NCBI RefSeq assembly: GCF_018812025.1
Contig: NC_063054.1
Location: 32,878,412 to 32,942,411, forward strand
Source of the DNA: Megalobrama amblycephala
Lineage: Eukaryota; Chordata; Actinopteri; Cypriniformes; Xenocyprididae
Direction: 5' to 3'
Length of the DNA stretch: 64,000 nt
Shown in pieces: positions 1 through 39,600 of the stretch (its first letter is position 1; each line of letters begins with the position of its first letter). A program made the translations under genes and the position numbers. A model generated the notes under the pieces. It saw nothing but the letters and a program-made list of their open reading frames with translations, was not told where the DNA came from and searched no databases.

Positions 1-107
1 TGTGAAAACACATTCCCTGTATTTTAGGCTATTTATATGCAACATTCATTTTTCATTCATTCAACTTTATTTCCGGACTCAAGGTCCATTAGAAAACATA
101 CCAAATA

Positions 108-216
108 AATAATTAAATAATTAAATAATAAAATAAAATAAAATAAAATAAAATAAAATAAAATAATAAAATAAAATAAAATAAAATAAAATAAAATAAA
201 ATAAAAATAAAATAAA
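108..216. repeat. (AAAAT)n-type simple repeat
   Basis: A run of imperfect AAAAT/AATAA units in the igf2r intron. Nothing else recognisable lies in 1-550. Confidence 0.9.
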
Positions 217-551
217 AAGACAATTTTTAAAAAGACAATTATACCAATATTTTCTCATAGATGACAGGTATCAGATCACACTTTGTCTAGGATTCGACAA
301 CAGCATAATAGCATTCTGTGAATTATCCAACCGACAAATAATTTATACATCAGATTTCTCATTAAAGCCATAAAAGTTCTTACTCTTGACATACAAAACA
401 GATTACTTGCACTGCTCCACCTTGGTTTTTTCAAAAGAATTCTCACACAATCATTGTAGGCAGTCTGAAGCTTACATAAGCTCACTTTTTTTTTAAAGTT
501 GACCCATAAAGGAGCAGTATAAAAAGAGGTACAGAATATTCTAAAAAGGTA

Positions 552-1796
552 CAGTGGCATGAAAAAGTATGTGAACCCCTTGCAGAATCTGTGAAAATGA
601 AAATTATTTTAATAAAATAAGAGGGATAATAAAAAATGCATGCTATTTTTTGTTGAGTACTGTCCGGAGTAAGATATTTTACATAAAAGATGTTTGCATT
701 TAGTTCACAAGACAAAACAATAGCTGAATTTATTAAAATAACCCCATTCATAAGTATGTGAACCATTGATTCTCAATACTGTGTGTGGTTACCTGATGAT
801 CCACAACTGTTTTTATGTTTTGTGATGGTTGTTCATGAGTCTCTTGTTTGTCCTGAGCAGTTAAACTGAGCTCTGTTCTTCAGAAAAATCCTCCAGGTCC
901 TGCAGATTCTTCAGTTTTCAAGGATTTTCGCATATTTGAACCCTTTCCAGCAGTGACTGAATGATTTTGAGATCCGTCTTTTCACACTGAGGACAATTGA
1001 GGGACTCAAACACAACTATTAAAAAAGGTTCAAACATTCACTGATGCTCCAGAAGGAAACACGATGCGTTAAGAGTCGGGGTGTGAAAACTTTTGAACAG
1101 GATGAAGATGTCACAATTTTTCTTATTTTGTTTAAATATCATTGTTTTTCATTTAGTACTGCCCTTCGGAAGCAACAGAAGATACTTGCATGTTTCCCAG
1201 CAGAAAAATTAAGTACAATTTACCTTGATATTTGAATTCAAAAGTTTTCACCCCCCTGCTCTTAATGCGTCGTGTTTCCTTCTGGAGCATCAGTGAATGT
1301 TTGAACCTTTTTTAATAGTTGAGTTTGAGTCCCTCAATTGTCCTCAGTGTGAAAAGATGGATCTCAAAATCATACAGTCACTGCTGGAAAGGGTTCAAAT
1401 ATGGAAAAATGCTTGAAAACTGATGAATCTGCAGGACCTGGAGGATTTTTCTGATGAACAGAGCTCAGTTTAACTGCTCAGGACAAACAAGAGACTCATG
1501 AACAACCACCACAAAACAAACAAACAGTCGTAGATCATCAGGTAACCACACACAGTATTGAGAATCAATGGTTCACATACTTATGAATGGGGTTATTTTA
1601 ATAAATTCAGCTATTGTTTTGTCTTGTGAACTAAATGCAAACATCTTTTATGTAAAATATCTTACTCAGGACAGTACTAAACAAAAAATAACATGCATTT
1701 TTTATTATCCCTCTTATTTTATTATTATTATTATTATTTTATAATTCTCATTTTCACAGATTCAGCAAGGGGTTTACATACTTTTTCATGCCACTG
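552..1796. mobile_element. Tc1/mariner-type fold-back element
   Basis: Both ends read CAGTGGCATGAAAAAGTATG in inverted orientation, with the outer TA duplicated at 550-551 and 1797-1798. TA target duplication and a CAGTG end are typical of Tc1/mariner transposons. The two arms (about 552-1083 and 1258-1796) are near-complete inverted copies around a short loop, so a transcript would fold into a hairpin of about 530 bp. I see no transposase. It lies in the igf2r intron after exon 31. Confidence 0.85.
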
Positions 1797-2125
1797 TATA
1801 TCTTAATCTGTATATCTTAAACACATCAAATTTTCTTACTAACATATTGGCTTGGGTATAAAGCATATGGTGCTGCCTGTACATATCCTCATCATCACCC
1901 ATTTCATCATTAATGATATGTCCCAAATATTTTATTGTAGTGCATACATTTATTACTTGCCCATGACAGATAAAAATCTGGAAAAAACAGACATGTACCA
2001 CATACAAGACGCTGTTATGAGCAGACAGGAAGTGTCTGGATAAGATGATTCAGCTGTTCTGGTTCTGAGTGGTCATGTGAGTAATAGTGTATTCTGAGTG
2101 ACTGACGCTCAAGTGAGTGACTCAC

Positions 2126-29136
<27,011 letters not shown>

Positions 29137-29234
29137 ATTTTAAGCAAGGAAATAAATTAGTGCGCACAGTCCGACATGATACAGCAGTCCTTTCTGGTTA
29201 CTGATCATTACCCGTGTAGCAGGAACCACTCACA

Positions 29235-29273
29235 GTCACATGACGGAATGACATGTGGTATAGGTCACGTGGT
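29235..29273. promoter_or_regulatory. Two E-box / CLEAR-like sites upstream of igf2r
   Basis: GTCACATGAC (29235-29244) matches the CLEAR consensus GTCACGTGAC at 9 of 10 positions. GTCACGTGGT (29264-29273) has the intact CACGTG core. They lie about 100-140 bases upstream of the igf2r ATG. TFEB/TFE3 bind CLEAR sites in lysosomal genes, so the location fits the gene's role. Promoter function is inferred. Confidence 0.5.
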
Positions 29274-29379
29274 TCGCTACGAAATAGTAGAATGTCAGCA
29301 ACGTGGAAAGGAAGTCCAAAATAGGCGTGGTTTAGCGGCACAGACCTTTTATCCCTTCTTCGTTAGGCTTGTTTGAGAA

Positions 29380-29410
<31 letters not shown>

Positions 29411-29823
29411 GCAATAGAAGAACAACAAATACAATAACAAAGATATAGAACAAAAGACAATAAGGGTAATAAACAATACTCCAAAAGCAAACTATGTTAG
29501 CTTAAAAGACTTGAGTCTTGACCATGAAAGACTGAGTCTTACATGTTTTCTTTGAAAATTTACACTTATGAATGTAAAATTTAGCACAATAAAGCAATAA
29601 ATTAATAATAAAATTACAATGAGAAGGGTCTAAATTCAAAGAATAACCAAAAAAACAAAATTTTTGGGGTTATACAAAAGTTTAGATATAAATATTTTTT
29701 GACAAAATTTGAAAAATCAATCCAGAAGACTTTACAGTAAGTACAGTCCCAAAACAAGTGATTATTCGTTTCTTCATACTGAAGGCAAAAAGAGCAATTG
29801 GGTGAAATACTATTGTTTAGGCG

Positions 29824-29975
29824 TGTTTGAGATTAATCAGCGCTGCGCAGACCGATTGGTGTTTGACATCAAAGTACCGCGAGAGCGATTCAAAAGCATA
29901 AGAAGTCGCTTCGCTCTCGCGGTACTTTGATATCATACGGCGATCGGTCTGAGCAGCGCTGATTAATCTCGAACA
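29824..29975. repeat. 152-base near-perfect hairpin
   Basis: TGTTTGAGATTAATCAGCGC at the left is complementary to GCGCTGATTAATCTCGAACA-type sequence at the right. The pairing continues through the GATCGGTCTG region and ATCAAAGTACCGCGAGAGCG to a loop of about 20 bases. GC content is higher than in the flanks. It may be a very short palindromic MITE or an RNA-forming hairpin. It lies about 690 bases upstream of the igf2r start. Confidence 0.8.
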
Positions 29976-30927
29976 AGCATACTGTTTTTTCATATACATT
30001 TAGTGGATATTAAATCATTTCAGTGTTATGTAATAAATTATTTACAATTAGAGGGTCGCTATCGACAAATAAACCCTGACCAGGATCATCACACACTCAG
30101 TAGTCGCTTTTTTTTCTTTTGTTTTGTAATAATGACCTGCTGACTGTACATTAATCTGCTTAATGAACGTCGGTTTACCAAATAAATGATTATCAAAATA
30201 TTTCTATCAACACCAACCAGTATTTCTTACTTTAAGATTCCACTAGGGGTAAATATCCATTAAACTGCAGAAAACAATTGCCTAGAACAAAACAAAAAGT
30301 GTAACAATATTACATTGTTGTTAATACTATAATAATTATTGTTATTATTAATCCTTGGTTTAAAATTTTAAAATTAAAATATTAAGAATTATTTATTTTA
30401 TACTTAATAAAAAATAAACGAGTTTCTGTTTAATTATCTAACCTATTTATCATCAATTTAACATTTCTTTAAAATCTTCTCTCTAATTTTTCATTTATTA
30501 GTAACATGAGCAATGGCAAAATTTCAACAAATATATTTCACTCATTGTAACGATTTACCAGAAACAATTATTCTAGAGAAACGTGTAAAAGTTCAGGTTT
30601 GTGTAAATCATTCATTTATAAATTGATTACATTGCTGCTCAATGGATCATATAGCTGTTTGAGCCGCCCAGCGCCCCCTCGTGGAGGATATTTTGTGTCA
30701 TATGAAACATTTAAAGCTTAGTGAAATGTGCCTTCCAATTTTTGTCTGAGTCATCGTTACAAAAGATATCTGAGTATGTCCTGTTTAGCCAAGTACACTA
30801 TATTCCACAGAGATAAACAAAACATGAATGAATGATGTGATGTGTATATGTAGCTAAAATCACCATTAATTGTATGGAAGCATTGACTGTAATAGCTATA
30901 TTGATGTGTAATAACATTGTAACTACA
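29976..30927. other. Spacer between igf2r promoter side and tRNA, nothing recognised
   Basis: AT-rich sequence without long open frames, inverted ends or RNA-gene signatures that I can identify. Confidence 0.5.
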
Positions 30928-31010
30928 GTCAGGATGGCCGAGCGGTCTAAGGCGCTGCGTTCAGGTCGCAGTCTCCCCTGGAGGCGTGGGTTCGAATCCC
31001 ACTTCTGACA
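30928..31010 (+). tRNA. tRNA-Leu (anticodon CAG)
   Basis: An 83-base cloverleaf. The acceptor stem GTCAGGA pairs with TTCTGAC (one G-U), followed by discriminator A. The anticodon stem is CTGCG/CGCAG with loop TTCAGGT, giving anticodon CAG at 30962-30964, which reads CUG leucine codons. A long variable arm (type II tRNA) is present, as is the T arm GTGGGTTCGAATCCCAC. The internal box A (GGCCGAGCGGTC region) and box B (GGTTCGAATCC) are intact and there is no intron. It is essentially identical to vertebrate nuclear tRNA-Leu-CAG, so likely functional. Confidence 0.97.
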
Positions 31011-31016
31011 ACAACC

Positions 31017-31021
31017 TTTTT
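31017..31021 (+). terminator. RNA polymerase III terminator of tRNA-Leu
   Basis: TTTTT six bases after the mature 3' end, the expected T-run terminator. Confidence 0.85.
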
Positions 31022-31039
31022 CCACAGCTACTTCACAAC

Positions 31040-31558
31040 ATCTCGACATTATCTTTTTATTGTGTTCCAACTTCCAACAGAACTGGAAATATTAACATCT
31101 TCACAAAAAGAACAACCACAATGTGTTAAACAGCAAAATCAAACTGAGGTCAAATGTCAATCCTTTAAATCACTAATAAAAGTTTTGCTGTTCAGATCTT
31201 AAAGCCATCATAGCCAACATAGCAATCAATAAACTGATGGTATATTTCATCAGTCACATATCCATATAGATACACAAGACCTGCAAAAAAGCTGGAAATT
31301 TACTCTTTAGTTTTAAAACTAGATTCCTTAAATCAAAAGTTATGTGATATATAGATGCATGGTTAATATTGTATGATTTTTAAGATCTTCCTCTAACTAA
31401 TGTTTGAACAATACAACCTCATAAAACAAAATGCTCCATTTCTACAAAACACAATTATAGAACATAATAACGTAAAAAACAAATCAAAAATCCAGCCATT
31501 CCAAAGCTGGATTATTCTTTGAATGCATTGCAGAGCGTAACCTGCCAGCTTCTCTGTT
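31040..31558 (-). other. tdrd15: Possible tdrd15 terminal 3' UTR exon
   Basis: It begins after the acceptor TTTATTTCAG and has AATAAA on the minus strand at 31056-31061. No coding frame is evident. The end would lie only about 30 bases from the oppositely oriented tRNA gene. Confidence 0.3.
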
Positions 31559-31637
31559 CTGAAATAAACCAATGGGAAAATTAAGTTTATCTACATACTA
31601 AACATACAGAGAATTAATCTAATTTTTTAATACTTAC

Positions 31638-31666
31638 GAAGCATGATCCTTCTCACATCAATGCAC
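31638..31666 (-). other. tdrd15: Possible 29-base tdrd15 3' exon
   Basis: Flanked by a good acceptor (TTTCTTAG|GTG) and donor (CTTC|gtaagta). If the GTGAGT inside the tdrd15 stop region is used as a donor, this exon would follow in frame and add ALM before a TGA. Another acceptor (TTTATTTCAG|AAC) starts a likely terminal exon at 31558, with an AATAAA at 31056-31061 (minus). Inferred from splice signals only. Confidence 0.4.
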
Positions 31667-32609
31667 CTAAGAAATTAAAGAAAGAAAAAAACAATTAAGT
31701 CATAGGTTATTTGCTTGAAAAATACAAAAGTTATGCATGTTGATTTCGAAATTGGTTCAAAAGTAGTCTATCATTCCTGTATATATCAACCATAGATGAA
31801 TATTATTAATGCATTTGAATAATGTAAAGGATGTGTCTATGTGAATTATTTACATAGACAACTTCTATTATTGTGCGAAGAGATGATGTTGACTTTAGCC
31901 ACTTAAAGGTTTTGATAAAGAAAGCGTGAAACTGATGAATAGCATAAGATAATTAAGGGTCTTCATTAAACACTACCAGTTAAGACTCTGGACAGTGGAC
32001 ACACTTGACTGATTTTGTATTGGATTTAAATCTAAAGTCTTAGATTTCATTTCAGAGGAAATTTCCTTAAATTATTTTCTGAATAATACCAACTATGACC
32101 AGTAGGTGGCACTATCACCAAACTTTACAGTTATGCTTAGATCAAAGTGCCACTGACACCTACAAAGCTTTGTTTATGACCAAGCACTGCAGAACTGCAA
32201 CCTCATTGATTTTTTTGTATAGTCAACTAGACTATGTAAACTGCCTAGTCAACATCACTGCGCTGTGATTCAGAAACTGCTGCACAAAATAACCTCGGTG
32301 AGGATTGGTCTGAAAATCATGCAAGCCAAATTTTTCAGTTAGCAATATTTTACAACATCAGCACTGCACCTCAATTTACAAGAGTTCATAAATTATAAGT
32401 AGAGGTTTACTGTGTTTTTTGTGGGTTTGTGTTTATTTTTTTATTTATTTATTTTTTATAATAGTCTATGCCAATACATCGGAAAGCAGGATGACTAATG
32501 GCCTGTATAAAACAGATATATTACAACTTTTAAAGACAATATGGAGTAAAAATTTATATTTACTAAAATTATTTGAAATAATCAATTAGTAAAAAATAAA
32601 TTAGAACTT

Positions 32610-33430
32610 ACAGTACCTGACAAAAGTTTGAAAACATTAAATTCTTTTAATGTTTTTGAAAGAAGTGTCTTAAAATACCGTAAAAACAGTAATATTGTGA
32701 AATATTTTTACAAATTAAAATAACTGTTTTCTATTTAAATAAATGTTAAAATGTAATTTATTACTGTGATGCAAAGCTGAATTTCCAGTATCATTACTCC
32801 AGTCTTCAGTGTCACATGATCCTTCAGAAATCATTCTAATATGCTGATTTGCTGATAAAGAAACAATTACTATTATTATTTTATTTCTGAAAACAGTTGT
32901 GCTGCTTAACATTTTTGTGGAAATGGTGATTTTTCAGGATTAGAATGTTCAAGGAACAGCATTTATTTGCATATTTTAAATGCATTTATGAAATTTATTA
33001 AAACATTACATAGAAATCTTTTGTAACATTATACATTTCTTCACTGTCACTTTTGACCAATTTAACGCATCCTTGATGAATATAAGTATTATATTTCTCT
33101 TATCTTACCACAAATGTTGGAATGGTATCAACGTTTCCACAAAAATATGAAGCAGCACAACTGTTTTCAACATTTATAATAATAATAATAAATGTTTCTT
33201 GAGCAGCAAATCAGCATATTAGAAGGATTTCTGAAGGATCATGTGACACTGAAGACTGGAGTAATGATGCTGAAAATTCAGCTTTGACATCACAGGAATA
33301 AATTACATTTTTAAATATTCACAATGTTAATGTTTTTACTGTGTTTTTGATTAAATAAATGCAGCCTTGGTGAAGAGACTTCTTTTCTTTTAAAAACATT
33401 AAAAAATGTTAATGTTTCCAAACTTTTGAC
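32610..33430. mobile_element. Two copies of the abundant short transposon family, facing each other
   Basis: The unit at 32610-33070 and the partial unit at 33120-33430 are in opposite orientation. They share CACATGATCCTTCAGAAATC and its complement. Together they make an imperfect inverted repeat in the presumed tdrd15 3' intron. Confidence 0.65.
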
Positions 33431-33699
33431 GTACTGTAAATAATAAACTAAATAAATCTGTAAAAAAAATAGACTTATGTTCTATAATCCTATTCTGTAA
33501 CATAATATAGAATTATATATATTTGTTTTTCACAAACAGAAGAAACTGTTAAAAACACTGTAACCAACCAAAAGTTACTTCAAGTATTTAACCTTAACCT
33601 AATTAAGAATAATAGAACATTTGACTGGTAGTGTAATGTAGACCATAAAACCAGAAAAGACAGTTAAATTAATACATTTTTTCTCTCATTAATACATTC

Positions 33700-36600
33700 T
33701 CACTCACATTGTTTGATACCTGATGGTGGACTAAGCGTCGTCTTCCTCACAGTTCCAAGATGATCACCACCGTTGTTCAAAGGGTATGAAGTGTCTTGCT
33801 CCACAACAGAATCTTGTGATGACTTTTGATCAAACATGAACTCATTTGAAAAGACCTGCTGGCTTTGCATGTGTTTGACTTTGCATGTTTGCTCAGTTAT
33901 CATGGATAAAACATTCACAATGCTGGAGACGTCTTGTTGTTTAGACTCTCTATTGGCTCCTTGCTCTTGCTGAAACCTGATTCCAAGCATATTATCGATA
34001 TACATGGCATGATCAGCATCTACTAACTCTTTTGCGAGATTTCGCTTTCCTGTGATAATGTCAACCTCCCATTGTGTCTCAGAAACATGCTGTCTGAAAC
34101 GTATCTGTAGGTTCCCACGACACATACAGTTCTGGAAGAAAACAATGGCATCATCAGACCAGTCCTGGCCAGAGGGTTTCACTCCCCTCAGTAAACAATG
34201 ATAGGTGACTTTAGGTAAGCTGCCGAGCTCCTCTGGAAGTTTTTTTAGCTGGCAGACATCCTGTCGAGACAACACTGAATACTGCCCATAGTCAACCAAG
34301 TTTATGAGCACAGAAGTGGAATCGCACTGCACGATCTCGGCCCTGCACCATTTTTTCTTCTCTGCCGATTTCACCAAACAGCTTGCACCAGGAACAAAAT
34401 CAACCTCTGGTAATGGCATCAACACTTCTGGAAGGTTCTCAAGAATGGCAGAGACCATATCTACAACCAAAAGCAGGTCCTCAAGAATGACATAAAATTC
34501 AGATGGGGTTGTGACTGCTGCTGCGAACCCTTTATATTCAAAGTTCATTTGAACAGGGGCCTGGAATAGGGTCTGTGGTCGGTCCAAACTGATCTTTGAA
34601 GAAGTGTCTGGGAAGGGAGGAAGGTCATCAACAACAAGCAACTCGTCAGGACTTTTCACTGCCTTAATGTCTTTCACATCCTGCAGAACAATGCTAGCAG
34701 GTGACTTGGAGGTTTCATGATCACTTGCTTTAAATGTAGAAACATTTTCCTGCAACATTCTTGAAGTTTTAGTCACTGTGTCACATGGTAGTTTGGCAAG
34801 AACCACGGCCTTAGGCTTTAAGTTATTTTGCTTCTTCTTGTACTTTCTATTCCAAAAGAAATAGGTCGGGAAGTTCTTTACTGGCTTTGCTGCAACTGTC
34901 TGATTTTTTCCATCTCCACATCTCCATTGAGTGTTTGACTTTGTCTTTTGCTGAAAGGTTCTAACATCTGCATGATTCTTTTTGAGTTCACATTTGCGTT
35001 GTTGTGTGTATGACTCAGCCTTTTGCTGGCAGGTTTTAACTGATTTTGTCTTGTGGACATGAGAATTGGTTTGGGTTTCACTCTGGGACACTTTGGGGAT
35101 TTTGTCTTGACTAGTCAAGACCACATCTTTGGTCTGGTCACCATCATACTTTGAGTTCCCTTGCATGTGGCCATCCTCAATCTTAATGCTCACTTGCCAT
35201 GCATTATCGAGCTTTCGAATGAATTCAACCATTAAAGGCTTACCAACTGCTTCCTTGATAAAAGAGTCATCGTTTGCAAAAGAGTAAGGGTTTGCAAGTG
35301 TGCACGGAGTGCTCAATCTGGGCTGAGACAAAAAAGAATTGGTTAGCATGTGAACATTCTTCCTGTCGACAGTAGCAGGATTGCCATAATCAATGAATTC
35401 AACTGCTAAGTGTCCACAGTTTGAAACGTTGGTGACAACAGCTCTGTATAAAGCCAAGTCTTCTTCATACTCAGCGGCAACAAGGTCTCCTACTTTTACT
35501 TTGGTTTCCACATTTTTCATGTTATCCTTGAAGACAGTGCCGTTTAGTTCTTCACCCATTTGAAGGATGTTTGTTTCATCATCTTCCATCTGGATAAAAA
35601 AGCTTCTAACAGAATTGCAATGAGAGATGAAGCCCACGCCTCTACAACCTGGTTTCATTTTGACATCAGGAAGATCACAAAGTTTTGGCAAGTTCTGATG
35701 TGACGGCACAACTTTAAGAGAACAGGTTGTGTCCTGTTGTTCCACTTTTATTGCTGCTTTATGTTGCTTTTTGGGAGATTTTATGGGTTTTGAGGTTTGC
35801 TTACTGCCCGGTTTGGTTTTATCATGTCCCCTTTCTTTGGAGTTCACTTTCCCGTTTAAAACGCAGATATCCGCATCCGAATCTAAAGAAGGCTTGCTGA
35901 CAGTCAGCTTACGTTCTGCCACACTGTAAGTTGCCATGAGCTCTCTGACTTTTTCATTGATGTGCACATTTCCATCATAAAGATCACAAACAAAATGTCC
36001 GTTGTTGTCCCTTGACATAAACTTGGCCTTGAAGGATCTGTTGAGGATGTCAGTCTCAAGCCACGTGTTGACTTCTGGCAAATGTTCCCCCTCTGGAATA
36101 TTCCAAAGGCTGCATCTCAGAGCCTGCATTGGTGTCATCAATAAATCAACCGCCGTTTTGGGAATTGGCATAACATTTGTTTTCTCAGAAATTTGCTTAT
36201 CACCATAATCGACAAAGAACACACTCACATGCTGATGGGATTGGACAGGCTGTGTCAGAGCCCTGTACCACTTGCCATCACAGAAATATTTGGCCAGGCA
36301 AACATTACCGCTGTAGTCGTCAGACGTCGTAGTCAAGAGCTGACTTTCTTCAGCAACTCTCTCCATCAGCGTCTCAATGATCTCTGTATTCCTGTCGAGC
36401 TGAAGATAGATTTCCCAAGGACTGCAAACATTAGTAACATGCACCAGTTCTTCGCTTCCAGAGCTCATGTTGAAAGATGAGTAAATGAAGGAACAAGGGT
36501 ACACTGACGAAATTAGCTGCTTTGGTGTTTGCATTTCCATCGCAACACCTTTCTCTACAAGGTAGGTGGTAGCCTGTTGAAGAGGTGTATGAATGGTGAC

Positions 36601-39600
36601 CACATTGAGGAGACCTTTTCCTTGCTCATAAAGCTGGGAATGAACTCTGCATATACTGGGCGAATCCTCAGACATAAAATCCCTGAACAAATTACATGCT
36701 TCTGAACTCCAAGACCTTCCTCCAACAGGTTCAATCAAGTCCAAACTACATCTAAATGCTTGTACATGAAGTTCAAAGAACTGTGGCACAAGAGCTTGGA
36801 TGTTTTGCATCCTTTCCTGGATAATTATGCCAAAGTCGACCAGGATCAAGGAGAGTTCCTCATTATTTTCTCCTAATATGCATGCTCTATGCCATCGGTT
36901 ATTCACTGGAGACTTTACAGCACAGCATACTGCTGGCATCTCAAGCGCAACTGTGTGCGTTTGGTAAAATGCCTGCATCTCTTCCATCATTTTGTACAGA
37001 TCAACTTTTGTGCTCTCATTTTGGCACCAAAAATCAGATGGAGAATTTATATGTGAGCATATGACACTTACTTCAGATCCAGGTTTTAAATGCATCGATT
37101 TGATGGTCTCAGCAGAAACAACCTTCAGTTTTGATGTCTCATTGGGAATACGTCTTTCAAGGTCATTCTGTTGTTCACACTCTGGTTTCAACTGATTTGG
37201 ATTGGGCCTAGAAGACGTGACTTTGCAAAAGGTCACCACATGAGGGTCCTTTCTGTTTTTTTTCTTGTTCAGAGCATTTCCCTCATCTTTACATGACTTC
37301 TCCGGTTCAACAGATGCTAATGCCGGGTTGTATCTCCAATCCAGGGCCATTTTTGCTGTTGTCATGATGGTTGCAATGTTTGTGCTACTCCTATTTTCAG
37401 CACCTCTCTCAAAAAGATCAACAACATATTTAGCATTTTTTCTGTGAATGACATGAACCACAAGGGTTTTGTCTGATGTGACTTGCCTGAAGAAGTTGGA
37501 TGCTGTGGTTGTCCAGATGTCCTCAAATGGAGCCACATGCGCTAAAGCACATTTCAGTGCAAATTCTGGTTGAATGGCAAACTTCTGGGGGAGCTTCTTA
37601 ATTAATATGCTTGGCACCTTTTCAGTGTTTCCAAAGTCAATGAAAAACACCTCAGCTCCATTTTCCAAAGTATCTACTACAATGGCCCTGTAGTAATGCA
37701 TGTCTTTTTCGTACATTGCACAGCAAAGTGCACCAGGCACTGGGTCTTCAAAAACCTCCTCTTTCAACTGTATTTTGCTGAAGTAATCTGTCATTTCTTT
37801 CGTCATGTTTTCAAAATTAGGATTTTGTTCTTTGCTCCTCATCCAGAATTGTTTTGGACTCTGGACATGCACCACATAGCCCTCAAAAAAAGAACCATCA
37901 GGTATTGGTTCACTTGGAACTGAACCAGACATCTGAACCGCTTTCATCTTTATAGCATACATCTTTGAAAGGACATTGTGGAGAAAGTTGGACTTGCTGT
38001 CCACAACTTCACTTCCAAGTAGTTTAACTTCGGGTTGCTCCACTGAGTGTTTCTCAGCAGTGCTCAGTGTGACCAAGTATAAGTTCTGATCTTTGCAAAA
38101 GTCATCGACTGCAACATCCAAAGCCTTCCCCAGCAACCCGGTCTTCAGAGCCACTAGTTGTTGGTTTTTAATGATCTCATCTTGTTCTTCCAAGCATGAA
38201 AGCGAACATGGGAATGCCATGATCGGTGTTGAGATGAATTCTGATGGTAGCTGAAGGATGTTTTCAACTTTCACTGATTCACAATAGCCACTGTCGACAA
38301 ACACAACTTGGACCTGAGAGTTGAGGGGGAGACATTGCACAAAACCTCTGTGCCATTTTTCATCTTTCCCTTTGACTGCACAAAGCAAGCCAAGATTTTC
38401 AAGTGGTTTATTACTTGGATAACCACTGCCTGATTCACATGCAAGTGCTAATCTGTCTGACATTTCTTTCAGATCCTTGTCCATGAATGACAGTCGACAG
38501 TAAAATAATCCAGGATTCACGGCTGCGGCTACAACAACTCTTACTTTTTGACCAACTTTCAGCTTTGGGCCATTAAGAGACAGAATTTCTTCAAAGCCCA
38601 CCAGGCTTGAGGATTTGAGACAACATTCTTGCCCTATTTGCTTTTCAATCAAGAGATCTGGGACAGATTCATTGTTTTGTAGAACTGGTTCCTCAATAAG
38701 AATCTCAACCAGTAGCAGAAATGTCCTAGTGTCCACATGTCTTCCAAGCCTCATTTTGAACAAGTCACTATTAATGTCTGGAACTTCAAGAATAAGGACA
38801 TGGTACGGCAGGCGGGCATGGATGTATCCTTTGATTTGGCTGCCTATCAAGGAAGAGAAATAACTTTCTGTCAAACTGTCCCATCGGTTCTGGATTGGCA
38901 CTATATTGGCAAAGAAACCGCAGACAATCTTTGGTGGGAGCATTAGGAGTGTTTCGGATATGGAGGACAACTGGTTGGGCCCAACAATCAACACATCTCC
39001 AAGGTCTAGCAAAAACATGTGGAATAAATTGTTCTGTATGTTTTGGACTCTTCCTCTGTACCAGCGACCAGACACGGCATCTTCTACCAGGCAAACATCT
39101 CCAACTTGAACAGAAACCTTTGATTTCTGAGCATTTTGTACTTCAACTTGAAGAATGTTGTAGTCAAGTTCACAGATGGTCATATATTGGCCCTGAAAAT
39201 GTATCAGTGTGTCCTCAGGACTGCAGTCAATGTGAGTCAGCTTCAGCTCCACAGGCCACAAAACACATGGAGCAGGGAGCTTTGACTCTTCTTTTGCCCT
39301 AAAATAAAAAAAATAAATAAAAAAACAACGGTTACAAATAACGGTTACAAATATTTCTTATCTACTATCAGCATTCAGCAAATATGTCTTCGAACATCTA
39401 ATAAACATTTCACAATCATAGTCAACATTCAACAGTCAAATTCAGCTGTGAGATCTTCTGAAGTGAGCATTTGTAGACAACGTGTGTACTCTGTCGCTAT
39501 GCAAATTGAATGCGGACAGGAGAGTTCAGCTGTCACTATAGATGCACGATCAACAAACTTTGAACCCTTAATTTCAAACTATGATGCACTATATTTAGTT

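Noticed and set aside
1044..1235. 63-codon open frame
   Set aside because: Falls in the loop and arm of the Tc1-type fold-back element; no domain.
39261..39261. TTG at 39261 as the tdrd15 start
   Set aside because: The frame continues upstream to a good acceptor, and an upstream exon supplies ATG in phase.
38895..39302. 135-codon plus-strand frame and smaller plus-strand frames across 34304-39302
   Set aside because: Shadows of the long tdrd15 exon, whose Tudor motifs clearly give the minus strand as coding.
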